NCBI RefSeq assembly: GCF_017315985.1
Contig: NZ_JAFLVR010000043.1
Location: forward strand, 17,546-81,545
DNA length: 64,000 bases
Direction of reading: 5' to 3'
Source of the DNA: Candidatus Enterococcus murrayae
Lineage (GTDB): Bacteria > Bacillota > Bacilli > Lactobacillales > Enterococcaceae
This document shows, one piece after another, positions 20,631 through 27,928 of the stretch. The number at the start of each line of letters is the position of its first letter. Positions within the stretch are counted from its first letter, which is position 1. Both the position numbers and the translations under genes were made by a program. Under the pieces are notes generated by a model that saw only the letters and a list, made by a program, of their open reading frames with translations, did no database searches and had not been told where the DNA came from.

Positions 20631-21329
20631 TTATTTTCCTTGCCCATAGTAGGCGTTTTTTCCGTGTTTTCTTAAATAATGCTTGTCTAAAACTCGCTGC
20701 GGCAGCTCTTCTGCAAAGCTGTTCAACTGACGGGCAAACAAATTCATTTTGGCTACCTCATCCAAAACTACCGCATTCATGACTGCACTCTTGGCCTCTT
20801 TCCCCCAAGTAAATGGTCCATGTCCATGCAATAAAACGCCGGGCACTTCCATGATATCGATGTCCCGCTCTTTAAAGGTCTCAATAATGACATTTCCTGT
20901 TTCATGCTCATAGCCGTCATCGATTTCCTTCTGTGTTAAGAACCTCGCGCAAGGTACAGTGCCATAAAATGTATCAGCATGGGTGGTTCCCATCGCTGGT
21001 AAATCCAACCCTGCCTGTGCCCAGATCGTTGCCCAGGTCGAGTGGGTGTGGCAGATGCCGCCAATTTCAGGAAATGCCTTGTACAAAACCGCATGTGTTG
21101 GTGTATCTGAAGAAGGATTCAGTTCTCCTTCGATCACCTGATTGTCTAAATCGACCACCACCATATCAGAGGCTTTCATTTCTTCATAATCCACGCCGCT
21201 TGGCTTAATCACAAAATAACCAGTTTCTCTATCGAAGGCACTAACATTTCCCCAGGTGTATTTGATCAATCCTTGCTTAGGTAATTCCAGATTCGCCTGA
21301 AAAACCTTTTCTTTTAATTGCTCTAACAT
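20631..21329 (-). CDS. araD: L-ribulose-5-phosphate 4-epimerase
   Basis: 232 residues. A class II aldolase fold is shown by [20 protein letters not shown] near the start and zinc ligands in HTHSTWAT and later [12 protein letters not shown]. It converts L-ribulose-5-phosphate to D-xylulose-5-phosphate, the substrate of phosphoketolase. GGAG lies before the ATG. Placed between araB and araA. Confidence 0.96.
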   Translation of the reverse strand: MLEQLKEKVFQANLELPKQGLIKYTWGNVSAFDRETGYFVIKPSGVDYEEMKASDMVVVDLDNQVIEGELNPSSDTPTHAVLYKAFPEIGGICHTHSTWATIWAQAGLDLPAMGTTHADTFYGTVPCARFLTQKEIDDGYEHETGNVIIETFKERDIDIMEVPGVLLHGHGPFTWGKEAKSAVMNAVVLDEVAKMNLFARQLNSFAEELPQRVLDKHYLRKHGKNAYYGQGK

Positions 21330-21343
21330 TTAAAAATCGCTCC

Positions 21344-22936
21344 TTACTTCAATGCATTGATCGCTTCTTTTTCGATCGTCAATCCTTTTTCATACCGCTC
21401 GATAAACTCACTATAGCCCTGCAAATCTTCCTCTTTAGGCTCCAGTGTCACGCCTTCACTTTCGGCAAACACTCTTTTCTCCAAGAAATCTGCCAATGAG
21501 ACGGTTTCTTCCTCCGCCTGATAGGCTGCTAGCAGAGCGATTCCCCAAGCGCCTCCTTCACCAGCCGTTTCCATAACTGTGACAGGCGCCTCCATGGCTG
21601 CAGCTAGAATTCTTTGTCCTACCTCAGGTGTTTTAAAAATGCCTCCGTGCCCAACTAATTTGTCGATCTGAATATTTTCCTTTTTCAAAATTTCCATTCC
21701 GATTCGCATTGCGCCAAATGCACTGGAAAGGTGCAGACGCATAAAGTTCGCTAAATCAAACTGACTCTCAGGTGTCCGGACAAATAAGGGACGACCTTCA
21801 TTCATACCAGTAATGTTCTCTCCCGAATAATACCCGTAAGAAAGCATCCCGCCGCAATCTGGAGAACCTTCGAGGGCTTTTTCAAATAGCATCGTGTAAA
21901 GCTTCTCCCCGCTGACATCTAATCCCAATGATTCCGAAAACTCTTTAAACAGATTGACCCATGCGTTGATTTCAGAGGAACAATTATTTGTGTGAACCAT
22001 TGCCACTAAGTCACCCATTGGTGTCGTTACCAAATCAATTTCCGGATGAACAGTCTTTAGCTTTTCCTCTAGAACGATCATGGCAAATGCAGAAGTTCCT
22101 GCGGAAACATTTCCGGTTCTTTGGCGAACACTATTGGTCGCCACCATTCCAGTCCCAGCATCTCCTTCTGGCGGACAAAGAGGAATTCCCGCCTGCAAAG
22201 TTCCTGTTGGGTCCAAAAGATACGCACCCTCTTGAGTCAAGGTGCCGGCTTCCTCGCCCGCCAGTAAAACTTTTGGCAAGATTTTGTTCAAATCTTGTGT
22301 AAAGGCCGTTCCCTCTGTCAGCTCATCAAAAATCTGAAGCATCTTTTGATCGTAATTTCTAGTTTCCGTATCAATTGGAAACATTCCTGAAGCATCGCCA
22401 ACACCTAATACTTTTTGTCCGGTCATCTGCCAATGGATATAGCCTGCTAAGGTAGTTAAAAAGTGAACTTCTCCGACGTGCTCCTCCTGATTTAAGATCG
22501 CTTGATACAGATGAGCGATACTCCAGCGTTGCGGAATATTGTATTCGAAGGCTTCCGTCAGCAGCTTCTCCGCGTCAGCAGTGATCGAATTTCGCCATGT
22601 TCTAAAGGGAACTAGTAATTCCTCCTGCTGGTCAAAAGCCATGTAACCGTGCATCATTGCGCTAAAACCAATTGAGCCGATCGTAGTCAAGGTCTCGCCG
22701 TACTCTTCAAATACTTCTGTAGCCATTTTGCGATAGCTTACGCGTAAGCCCTTCCAAATATCCTCTAAGGAATACGTCCAGATCCCATTCTCCAATGTGT
22801 TTTCCCATTCGAAGCTGCCGGCAGCGATCGGCGATAAATCAGAGCCAATCAAGACCGATTTGATTCGAGTAGAACCAAACTCAATCCCTAAAGCTGTCCG
22901 TCCATCCATGATATCCAGCTTGGTTTTTGCAATCAT
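21344..22936 (-). CDS. araB: FGGY-family kinase, probable L-ribulokinase
   Basis: About 530 residues of the FGGY kinase family: [16 protein letters not shown] at the N-terminus (phosphate 1), [12 protein letters not shown] in the middle and [13 protein letters not shown] near the C-terminus. It is not of the classic E. coli AraB type but of a Firmicute form found with araD and araA. It should phosphorylate L-ribulose. The start is uncertain. ATG at 22936 has no proper ribosome site, while AAGGAGG lies 8 nt before an in-frame ATT at 22951, giving five more residues. Codons further upstream fall before the predicted transcription start. Confidence 0.88.
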   Translation of the reverse strand: MIAKTKLDIMDGRTALGIEFGSTRIKSVLIGSDLSPIAAGSFEWENTLENGIWTYSLEDIWKGLRVSYRKMATEVFEEYGETLTTIGSIGFSAMMHGYMAFDQQEELLVPFRTWRNSITADAEKLLTEAFEYNIPQRWSIAHLYQAILNQEEHVGEVHFLTTLAGYIHWQMTGQKVLGVGDASGMFPIDTETRNYDQKMLQIFDELTEGTAFTQDLNKILPKVLLAGEEAGTLTQEGAYLLDPTGTLQAGIPLCPPEGDAGTGMVATNSVRQRTGNVSAGTSAFAMIVLEEKLKTVHPEIDLVTTPMGDLVAMVHTNNCSSEINAWVNLFKEFSESLGLDVSGEKLYTMLFEKALEGSPDCGGMLSYGYYSGENITGMNEGRPLFVRTPESQFDLANFMRLHLSSAFGAMRIGMEILKKENIQIDKLVGHGGIFKTPEVGQRILAAAMEAPVTVMETAGEGGAWGIALLAAYQAEEETVSLADFLEKRVFAESEGVTLEPKEEDLQGYSEFIERYEKGLTIEKEAINALK

Positions 22937-22987
22937 TTCCTTCGTTTTAATAGGAATCTCCTCCTTCGTTCTTTCTTTGATATCGCT

Positions 22988-23016
22988 ATCATACAATTTA
23001 TGTACGTACATGTCAA
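22988..23016 (-). promoter_or_regulatory. araBDA promoter with AraR operator in the spacer
   Basis: Minus strand: -35 TTGACA (23011-23016), 17-bp spacer, -10 TATGAT (22988-22993). The perfect palindrome ATGTACGTACAT (23000-23011) lies almost wholly within the spacer. It resembles the AraR operator core GTACGTAC known from Bacillus. Bound repressor would exclude RNA polymerase. A start site near 22981 means translation must begin downstream of that point. Confidence 0.85.
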
Positions 23017-23029
23017 CAAAATATTAAAT

Positions 23030-23046
23030 TTTTGTTCGTACATGTA
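23030..23046 (-). promoter_or_regulatory. Second AraR-like operator
   Basis: TTTTGTTCGTACATGTA repeats the AraR-like motif imperfectly about 33 bp (three helix turns) from the first site, a spacing that would allow two dimers to bind on one DNA face. Confidence 0.6.
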
Positions 23047-23058
23047 TGGCTGTTTGGA

Positions 23059-23089
23059 CAAAAAAAATACAGCTCACCGAAATGAGCTG
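23059..23089 (-). terminator. Terminator after araR
   Basis: A 7-bp stem CAGCTCA/TGAGCTG (23070-23076 and 23083-23089) is followed on the minus strand by a run of eight T. It isolates araR from the araBDA promoter. Confidence 0.75.
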
Positions 23090-23096
23090 CTGCTTT

Positions 23097-24179
23097 TTAT
23101 TCGTGTTCTTTCACTGAATCTCGTTCAATTAGTGTTGGTGTATAAAGGATATTCTCCGGTTCGCGCCCTTCTTCGACCGCTTCGATGATCCAATTCGCGG
23201 AATCAAGACCTAATTGCTCTTTTGGATGATTCAAGGTAGTCAGTTTTACACTGCCGATTTTGCTCAAAGCAGAGTTATCATTTCCAACCACGGAAAGCTC
23301 GTCAGGAACTTTGATTCCCTTCTCACTCAAGCGGTCGAGTAAACTGCTGGCAATCTGATCGTTATAGCAAACGATCCCGGTAATTTGCGGTTCGGACTTT
23401 AAACGAGCTAGTGCTTGATCAACTACTTGCTTTCTAGTTTCTGTCTCATAAGTGAGGATATCCTCAGGAGCAAATTGAATGCCAGATTGCTCGCACGCTT
23501 TGATAAACCCTTTCATTCGATACTTGCCCTGCAGGTCGTCAATTTTTGTGATCAGCATCAATTTTTTATGCTTTTTTTTGATTAGATGTTCGGTAGCTAG
23601 AAAGCCGCTTTGAACATCATCCACACAGATGAACGGTGCGCTGATCTCTTCATAAACAGCATTGATCATCACCATAGGAATCCCCTGTTCCCTCAGCCTG
23701 ACATAAAGAGCGAGATTGGGATTGTATTGATTACTTTTCGTTGGTTCAACGATCAGCCCTTCCACACCCTGAGTGATCATTTTCTCAATACATTCCTTTT
23801 CCTGCTGAAAATCATTATTCGTACTTGCTAGCAATAAAGAATAGCCCTTCTCCCGCAGTTTTTTTTCGATGCCGCGAATGATCGAAGGGAAAATATAATC
23901 AGATAAATAGGTTGTAACTACGCCGATGGTCTTATGCCCTGAATAGCTGCTTTCTGTCCGTTTATATTTCACATCCACATAAGTCCCCGAGCCTTTTTCC
24001 TTTCTAAGGAAGCCTTCGTTTGCCAACAATGCAATGGCTTGACGAATCGTGTGTCTGCTGACTTGGTAATCCTTTTGCAGCTGCAGCTCTGGAGGAATGG
24101 TGGTATTTTCTTCATATTCGCCTGATAAAATCTTTGACTTCAATTCATCAGCGATCATTTGATATTTCGATTGATTCAT
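23097..24179 (-). CDS. araR: GntR-LacI hybrid repressor, AraR
   Basis: 360 residues. A GntR-type winged helix (residues 1-70; ELQLQKDYQVSRHTIRQAIALLANEGFL) is fused to a LacI/ribose-binding-like effector domain (about 80-355; KTIGVVTTYLSDYIFPSIIRGIE). This combination is the AraR arrangement, in which L-arabinose releases the repressor from DNA. Operator-like palindromes lie in the araBDA promoter directly downstream. It is transcribed in the same direction as araBDA but separated by a terminator. Confidence 0.92.
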   Translation of the reverse strand: MNQSKYQMIADELKSKILSGEYEENTTIPPELQLQKDYQVSRHTIRQAIALLANEGFLRKEKGSGTYVDVKYKRTESSYSGHKTIGVVTTYLSDYIFPSIIRGIEKKLREKGYSLLLASTNNDFQQEKECIEKMITQGVEGLIVEPTKSNQYNPNLALYVRLREQGIPMVMINAVYEEISAPFICVDDVQSGFLATEHLIKKKHKKLMLITKIDDLQGKYRMKGFIKACEQSGIQFAPEDILTYETETRKQVVDQALARLKSEPQITGIVCYNDQIASSLLDRLSEKGIKVPDELSVVGNDNSALSKIGSVKLTTLNHPKEQLGLDSANWIIEAVEEGREPENILYTPTLIERDSVKEHE

Positions 24180-24303
24180 AGTTTATCCTTTCTTTCTGTT
24201 ACTCTTTGTATACAGAGTAACAGAAATATTAACCCAGCGCCATATATGTCCGAACAAATATTCCGATTTGAGGTCTTTTCCATACAACTTGACAGGATTC
24301 GTC

Positions 24304-24336
24304 AAAAAGAAAAACCTATCCAACCAATGGACAGGT
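24304..24336 (-). terminator. Terminator after the DUF1905 gene
   Basis: Stem ACCTATCCA/TGGACAGGT (24314-24322 and 24328-24336) with one wobble pair, followed on the minus strand by a T-rich stretch. Confidence 0.6.
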
Positions 24337-24355
24337 AGCTTTTACAAGAATGAGC

Positions 24356-24640
24356 TTACTCAATAGGAACGACATTGACGGTTACGGTATCACCAATGTC
24401 CTTTTTTATTTCTTTTCTGATATCTTTTCGTAAGCCTAAAATATAGCAAATACTGCCATCTTCATTTTTTACACCCATATTTACAATACTTCCTTGATAC
24501 TCAACCCCATCAAAAGCCGCATGAACCTTCACGCGCCCTTTGCCAAACTCTTCGCGAATGTCGTAAGGAAAAATAATGTACGCTCCGCCTTTACCGACTT
24601 CTGATGCATAGATTTTTGATTCAAACCTGTATTCTTTCAT
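24356..24640 (-). CDS. DUF1905 domain protein
   Basis: 94 residues that make a single DUF1905-like beta-barrel domain: FESKIYASEVGKGGAYIIFPYDIREEFGKGRVKV at the start and YILGLRKDIRKEIKKDIGDTVTV at the end. The family is small and soluble; its function is unknown. It stands alone with its own terminator, so no role can be drawn from neighbours. Confidence 0.8.
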   Translation of the reverse strand: MKEYRFESKIYASEVGKGGAYIIFPYDIREEFGKGRVKVHAAFDGVEYQGSIVNMGVKNEDGSICYILGLRKDIRKEIKKDIGDTVTVNVVPIE

Positions 24641-24818
24641 CGTTTAGAATCACTCCTTCCTTCAATCCTGAGTACGATTATATAGTAATGGAAAAGAGAA
24701 TTCTATCCGTTAATTTTTCCTTTCGTCTTCCGCAGAAATTTCATACATCGCTGAAAAAGATGAGCGTAGCCTTTTCTTGTGAAATGCTATAGTTATTTCA
24801 ACGATTAAGAAGAGGGTG

Positions 24819-25436
24819 ATGATCATTAAACAGATAGTCTATCTAATTAGAATCTCGATTGGAGTCACAATTATTTCTCTAGCATTAAATTTCTTTTTGC
24901 TGCCGCACAACATCGCATCTGCTGGAGTCGGCGCAATTGGTCATTTATTAGAAGTACATTTCACCTTTAACAGCAGCTACACTGTTTGGCTAATCAACCT
25001 TTTGATGCTTTTATTGACTTATCTGCTGCTGGACAAACAACTCTTTTCAAAAATTTTTCTTGGGAGCTTGCTTTTCCCTGTATATTTAAGTTTTATTCCT
25101 ACAAATCAGCTGCTCTTATCCTATACCGCTTCTCTTATAATCGGCAGTTCCTTATTCAGTTTAGGGGTATTTTATCTATATAAATTTAATTCGTCTAATG
25201 GAGGGGTTACGATCCCGCCTATTATTATTGAAAAATATTTCAAAATTCCAAGCCATCTTGGGCTATTGTTAACAAACCTCATTATTGTCTTTTTGAATTT
25301 TTATATCCTAAGTCCCATTGACGGACTTTTTGCAACACTATCGATTTTAATCATCACCTTTTCAATACAGCTATTTACTACCATTGACAATCGATTGGTC
25401 AATAAAAAAGTGAGTAAAAACTATGTAAAGGATTGA
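24819..25436 (+). CDS. YitT/YczE-like membrane protein
   Basis: 205 residues with about five hydrophobic segments (near 10-30, 45-65, 80-105, 110-130 and 145-175). The N-terminal part (LNFFLLPHNIASAGVGAIGHLL) and NSSNGGVTIPPIIIEKY match the YitT/DUF161 membrane family, but the C-terminal cytosolic domain of typical YitT (about 280 residues) is missing. ATG at 24819 was chosen; a GTG one codon earlier is possible. Followed by a good terminator. Function not known. Confidence 0.7.
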   Translation: MIIKQIVYLIRISIGVTIISLALNFFLLPHNIASAGVGAIGHLLEVHFTFNSSYTVWLINLLMLLLTYLLLDKQLFSKIFLGSLLFPVYLSFIPTNQLLLSYTASLIIGSSLFSLGVFYLYKFNSSNGGVTIPPIIIEKYFKIPSHLGLLLTNLIIVFLNFYILSPIDGLFATLSILIITFSIQLFTTIDNRLVNKKVSKNYVKD

Positions 25437-25613
25437 ACTTGATCCGCATCCTTCAGCTCTTGTCTGATATACTTTTCGTAATAGAAGGAAATTAATCTTT
25501 TATGGACAAAATTTACACGGATGCTCATGCGTTCTGCTCAAACAATAAATTACTATTATGCGAATCCAATTTGTGTGGCTGGTTTTAAGGTGATTTTTTA
25601 GATAACAAATGTA

Positions 25614-25641
25614 TACAGTAGCTTCGGTTACTGTATTTTTT
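25614..25641 (+). terminator. Terminator after the YitT-like gene
   Basis: A stem closed by a C(TTCG)G tetraloop (TACAGTAGC/GTTACTGTA, one wobble) is followed by seven T. It lies about 180 bp after the gene; the sequence between shows nothing else. Confidence 0.75.
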
Positions 25642-25700
25642 TGATTGTCCCTTCAATTTAATCGTGCTACTCTTAATAAAACAACTTAAGGAGCGAAACA

Positions 25701-26072
25701 ATGACTTACAATGAAAGAAAAAATTACTTGCTTTATACCTCGATTGCTTTTGTTGTTGGTGCTTTTTTATATAGTATTCTGGCTATATTTATGGTCCTAG
25801 ATCCTTCAATTGAGCAATCATCTTTTTCAAAAGTATTATATTTTATAGCCTCAATACTTTTCGGGGGTTACTTAATTGGTTCCGCTTTATCTGGAATTCT
25901 TTTGTTCATTACCTTTATAAAAAAACAATCGAAGAAGACGAAAATTTTGGCAATTGTCTTTTTTATGTTTACAATTCAAGCTATTATTATTTTTGGCTTT
26001 TTTGCGACACTTCCCTACTATGTCTACAATTTATTTGTCGTCCTACGACGAAGATATATAATCGAAAAGTAA
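25701..26072 (+). CDS. Small hypothetical membrane protein
   Basis: 123 residues with three hydrophobic segments (about 10-32, 44-70 and 80-112) and a basic C-terminus (VVLRRRYIIEK). The ribosome site AAGGAG is well placed. I do not recognise the family. It lies between a terminator and another small membrane protein on the same strand. Confidence 0.6.
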   Translation: MTYNERKNYLLYTSIAFVVGAFLYSILAIFMVLDPSIEQSSFSKVLYFIASILFGGYLIGSALSGILLFITFIKKQSKKTKILAIVFFMFTIQAIIIFGFFATLPYYVYNLFVVLRRRYIIEK

Positions 26073-26161
26073 TTCTTACCTCTTATTGATAGACTGAGTG
26101 AATGAGCGGATGCCAACCGATTCATGATAAAATTTATTCAATATACTTAAAGGAGCAAGCC

Positions 26162-26587
26162 ATGCTAGTTATCGGAATTCTTTTATTTTCACTATTAGCA
26201 ATTAACTTTTTTTCAAGAGCAATCCGACTTTTAGTGCAAATTCATAGACTTACCTACTCTGAGGATGCAAAGCATTCCTTCAAATGTATTTCTTGCGAAC
26301 AATCCTATACTTTATCCGGACCTGAAACAAAAAAACGGGTCCAAGGTGCTGTCCGCATAAAAAAATCTACACCAAAAAGTCAATCTACCTTTTACAAATT
26401 TGTTTGCCCTGTTTGCGGCACATATTCAAAACAGGAAAAAATATTTGATCTCAACACCACGAAAGCATCAGGAAATATTAGGGTTCAAATTGATTCCAGC
26501 CAACTGCCCCTAGTGATCGATTTTTTACTAAAAGGGGTTCTTCCAATATTTCTAGTTCTCCCGCTTTTAAATCTTATTACCAGATAG
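26162..26587 (+). CDS. Hypothetical membrane protein with two CxxC pairs
   Basis: 141 residues from ATG, with AAAGGAG 7 nt upstream; earlier codons lack a site. A hydrophobic segment at each end (about 1-20 and 118-138) flanks a soluble middle with CISC and CPVC about 48 residues apart, suggesting a zinc-ribbon-like fold. Family not recognised. Confidence 0.6.
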   Translation: MLVIGILLFSLLAINFFSRAIRLLVQIHRLTYSEDAKHSFKCISCEQSYTLSGPETKKRVQGAVRIKKSTPKSQSTFYKFVCPVCGTYSKQEKIFDLNTTKASGNIRVQIDSSQLPLVIDFLLKGVLPIFLVLPLLNLITR

Positions 26588-26689
26588 AGGTGTTCAATAT
26601 CAGACCTGCTTTTTGATAATGAAAACAATCTTCCGATAATTCGAGTGCCTGCAAAATTATTTCTATCTCAAGATTTTGAGAAAATAAAG

Positions 26690-26726
26690 AGTTCTATCGA
26701 TGAGTATTTCGCTCATCTCTAGAACT
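26690..26726. other. Imperfect inverted repeat after the CxxC protein gene
   Basis: Arms AGTTCTATCGATGAG and CTCATCTCTAGAACT pair over about 15 positions with minor mismatches. No T-run follows directly; the true terminator is next to it. Confidence 0.45.
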
Positions 26727-26730
26727 GATA

Positions 26731-26760
26731 ATACAAGAGAATTTTCTCTTGTATTTTTTT
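26731..26760 (+). terminator. Terminator of the small membrane protein genes
   Basis: A perfect 10-bp stem ATACAAGAGA/TCTCTTGTAT (26731-26740 and 26745-26754) with a 4-nt loop and a T-run. Confidence 0.85.
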
Positions 26761-26879
26761 GTCCCCAATCTCTCCTCTAATGAAATAGAAATTTCACTTT
26801 GTTCAAAAAATTTATCCCTATTGAAAAGTTTACGAACTGTCGAGGCCTTTCATTAGTAGATCCAGATAAAAAAGTGCCG

Positions 26880-26931
26880 TAAAAAAAACGATAAATGCTA
26901 GAAAGAATTTCTTCTGTACAAACATTTATCG
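26880..26931 (-). terminator. Terminator of selC
   Basis: Stem CGATAAATG/CATTTATCG (26889-26897 and 26923-26931) with a long, partly paired loop, followed on the minus strand by eight T. It lies 16 nt downstream of the tRNA end. Confidence 0.75.
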
Positions 26932-26947
26932 ACTTATTAGGCTATAT

Positions 26948-27044
26948 TGGCGGGAATGTGTGGGAATCGAACCCACCCAAGAAGCTCCTAACTCCTCATA
27001 CTGGTTTTGAAGACCAGAGGGAACACCAGAACCCATCCACTCCC
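26948..27044 (-). tRNA. selC: tRNA-Sec (anticodon UCA)
   Basis: 97 nt including an encoded CCA. The anticodon stem CTGGT/ACCAG holds the loop CTTCAAA, so the anticodon is UCA and reads UGA. The acceptor strand begins GGGAGTG and pairs with CATTCCC; the T-stem is GTGGG/CCCAC with TTCGATT loop. A long variable arm (GAGGAG...CTTCTT) is as expected for tRNA-Sec. It supplies selenocysteine for prdB and prdC on this replicon. It has its own promoter and terminator and lies about 9 kb from the other sel genes. Part of its 3-prime half is repeated near 27.86 kb. Confidence 0.95.
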
Positions 27045-27055
27045 GAAACAAAACA

Positions 27056-27084
27056 ATCATACCATTCCTTTGAGCCGGAATCAA
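27056..27084 (-). promoter_or_regulatory. Promoter of selC
   Basis: Minus strand: -35 TTGATT (27079-27084), 17-bp spacer, -10 TATGAT (27056-27061), about 11 bp before the tRNA 5-prime end. Confidence 0.8.
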
Positions 27085-27189
27085 TAACAAATCGCAAAGA
27101 AAAAAGAAAGAAACAGCCTTCTCTTGGATACTTCTCTCTTTTTTAAAATTACTAAATTATTTGACAAGAAATGAGTCTGCCTTTTCCTC

Positions 27190-27549
27190 TCATTTGGTCT
27201 GTTCATCAGAAAATTCACTGATTTCCTTATTTAAAAAATAGGAGATCATGGTTCGGATCACAACAATCAAACCTAATTTGAGAATATCCTGAAAAGTTGG
27301 ATTAATAATTGTCTCAATAATATCCGCAACGATTAAAAATTCTAGACTCAGTAAAATATAACTGCCTAAATAGGCCTTGATGTATTTGTTCTTTTGCAAA
27401 ACAGAGGAAAAATCTTTTTTGCTTCCAGGCTGAAGCAGCTTAAAAAAAGCAAGAATCGCTCCGATGATAATAATCGCAATTGATAAAACGTCCAATAGTA
27501 ATACGATCGGGTGGAAAAAAGTTTGAATAAAATTCTCAACCATAGCCAT
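27190..27549 (-). CDS. DUF1622 family membrane protein
   Basis: 119 residues with three hydrophobic segments (about 14-37, 57-77 and 88-106). The pattern of a short first helix, a charged loop (KKDFSSVLQKNKYIKAYLG) and LEFLIVADIIETIINPT matches the DUF1622 family of small membrane proteins of unknown function. AGGA lies 5 nt before ATG. It lies between selC and the partial selC repeat, alone on its strand. Confidence 0.75.
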   Translation of the reverse strand: MAMVENFIQTFFHPIVLLLDVLSIAIIIIGAILAFFKLLQPGSKKDFSSVLQKNKYIKAYLGSYILLSLEFLIVADIIETIINPTFQDILKLGLIVVIRTMISYFLNKEISEFSDEQTK

Positions 27550-27730
27550 AAGAATCCTGCCTTTTCTCTTTATATGCCTATTTTAAGCTGAAATAGGTTC
27601 CGAATCAAACATATTCCCCTAGCCGAATTGATAGACAGTTTATACTTTCTTAGGATTCTTTAAGCCGGCAATAAGCTTCACTATCTATGGTAACCCTCAT
27701 ACCTATAGAACACGCGAAAGGATGATTATT

Positions 27731-27847
27731 ATGCTGAGAAACTTAAAGGAACATGCGCCTAGCTTTTTAAAAGATACCTTCTATGATTTAACAATTTTGC
27801 TTTTGTCACACTTTTTTTATCAAATAATCACCCAATTATTGAATTGA
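27731..27847 (+). CDS. Possible 38-residue peptide
   Basis: A short open frame begins with ATG and has AAAGGATG about 6 nt upstream. The product starts MLRNLKEHAPSF and ends with a hydrophobic tail (ILLLSHFFYQIITQLLN). It lies directly before the selC repeat. There is no family evidence and it may not be real. Confidence 0.25.
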   Translation: MLRNLKEHAPSFLKDTFYDLTILLLSHFFYQIITQLLN

Positions 27848-27853
27848 TACAGC

Positions 27854-27879
27854 ATTGGCGGGAATGTGTGGGAATCGAA
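27854..27879. repeat. 26-bp direct repeat of the 3-prime half of selC
   Basis: This exact 26-bp copy of 26946-26971 covers the CCA, acceptor 3-prime strand and part of the T-arm of selC. After it the sequence diverges, so this is not a second tRNA. Such partial tRNA copies are the usual sign of an integration (att) event at a tRNA 3-prime end. No integrase gene lies between the copies (908 bp apart). Confidence 0.85.
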
Positions 27880-27889
27880 TCCGTTTTTG

Positions 27890-27921
27890 CAAAAAAAGAA
27901 GCATCCACCTAAGGATACTTC
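27890..27921 (-). terminator. Terminator after the ltaS-like gene
   Basis: A 9-bp stem with one G-U pair (27898-27906 and 27913-27921) is followed on the minus strand by a run of seven T. Confidence 0.8.
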
Positions 27922-27928
27922 TTCCTCG

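Noticed and set aside
22951..23011. ATG at 23011 as araB start (product beginning MYVHKLYD)
   Set aside because: It lies inside the -35 box of the promoter, upstream of the predicted transcription start.
27854..27879. A second tRNA gene
   Set aside because: Only the 3-prime 26 bp match selC; there is no anticodon arm or 5-prime half.
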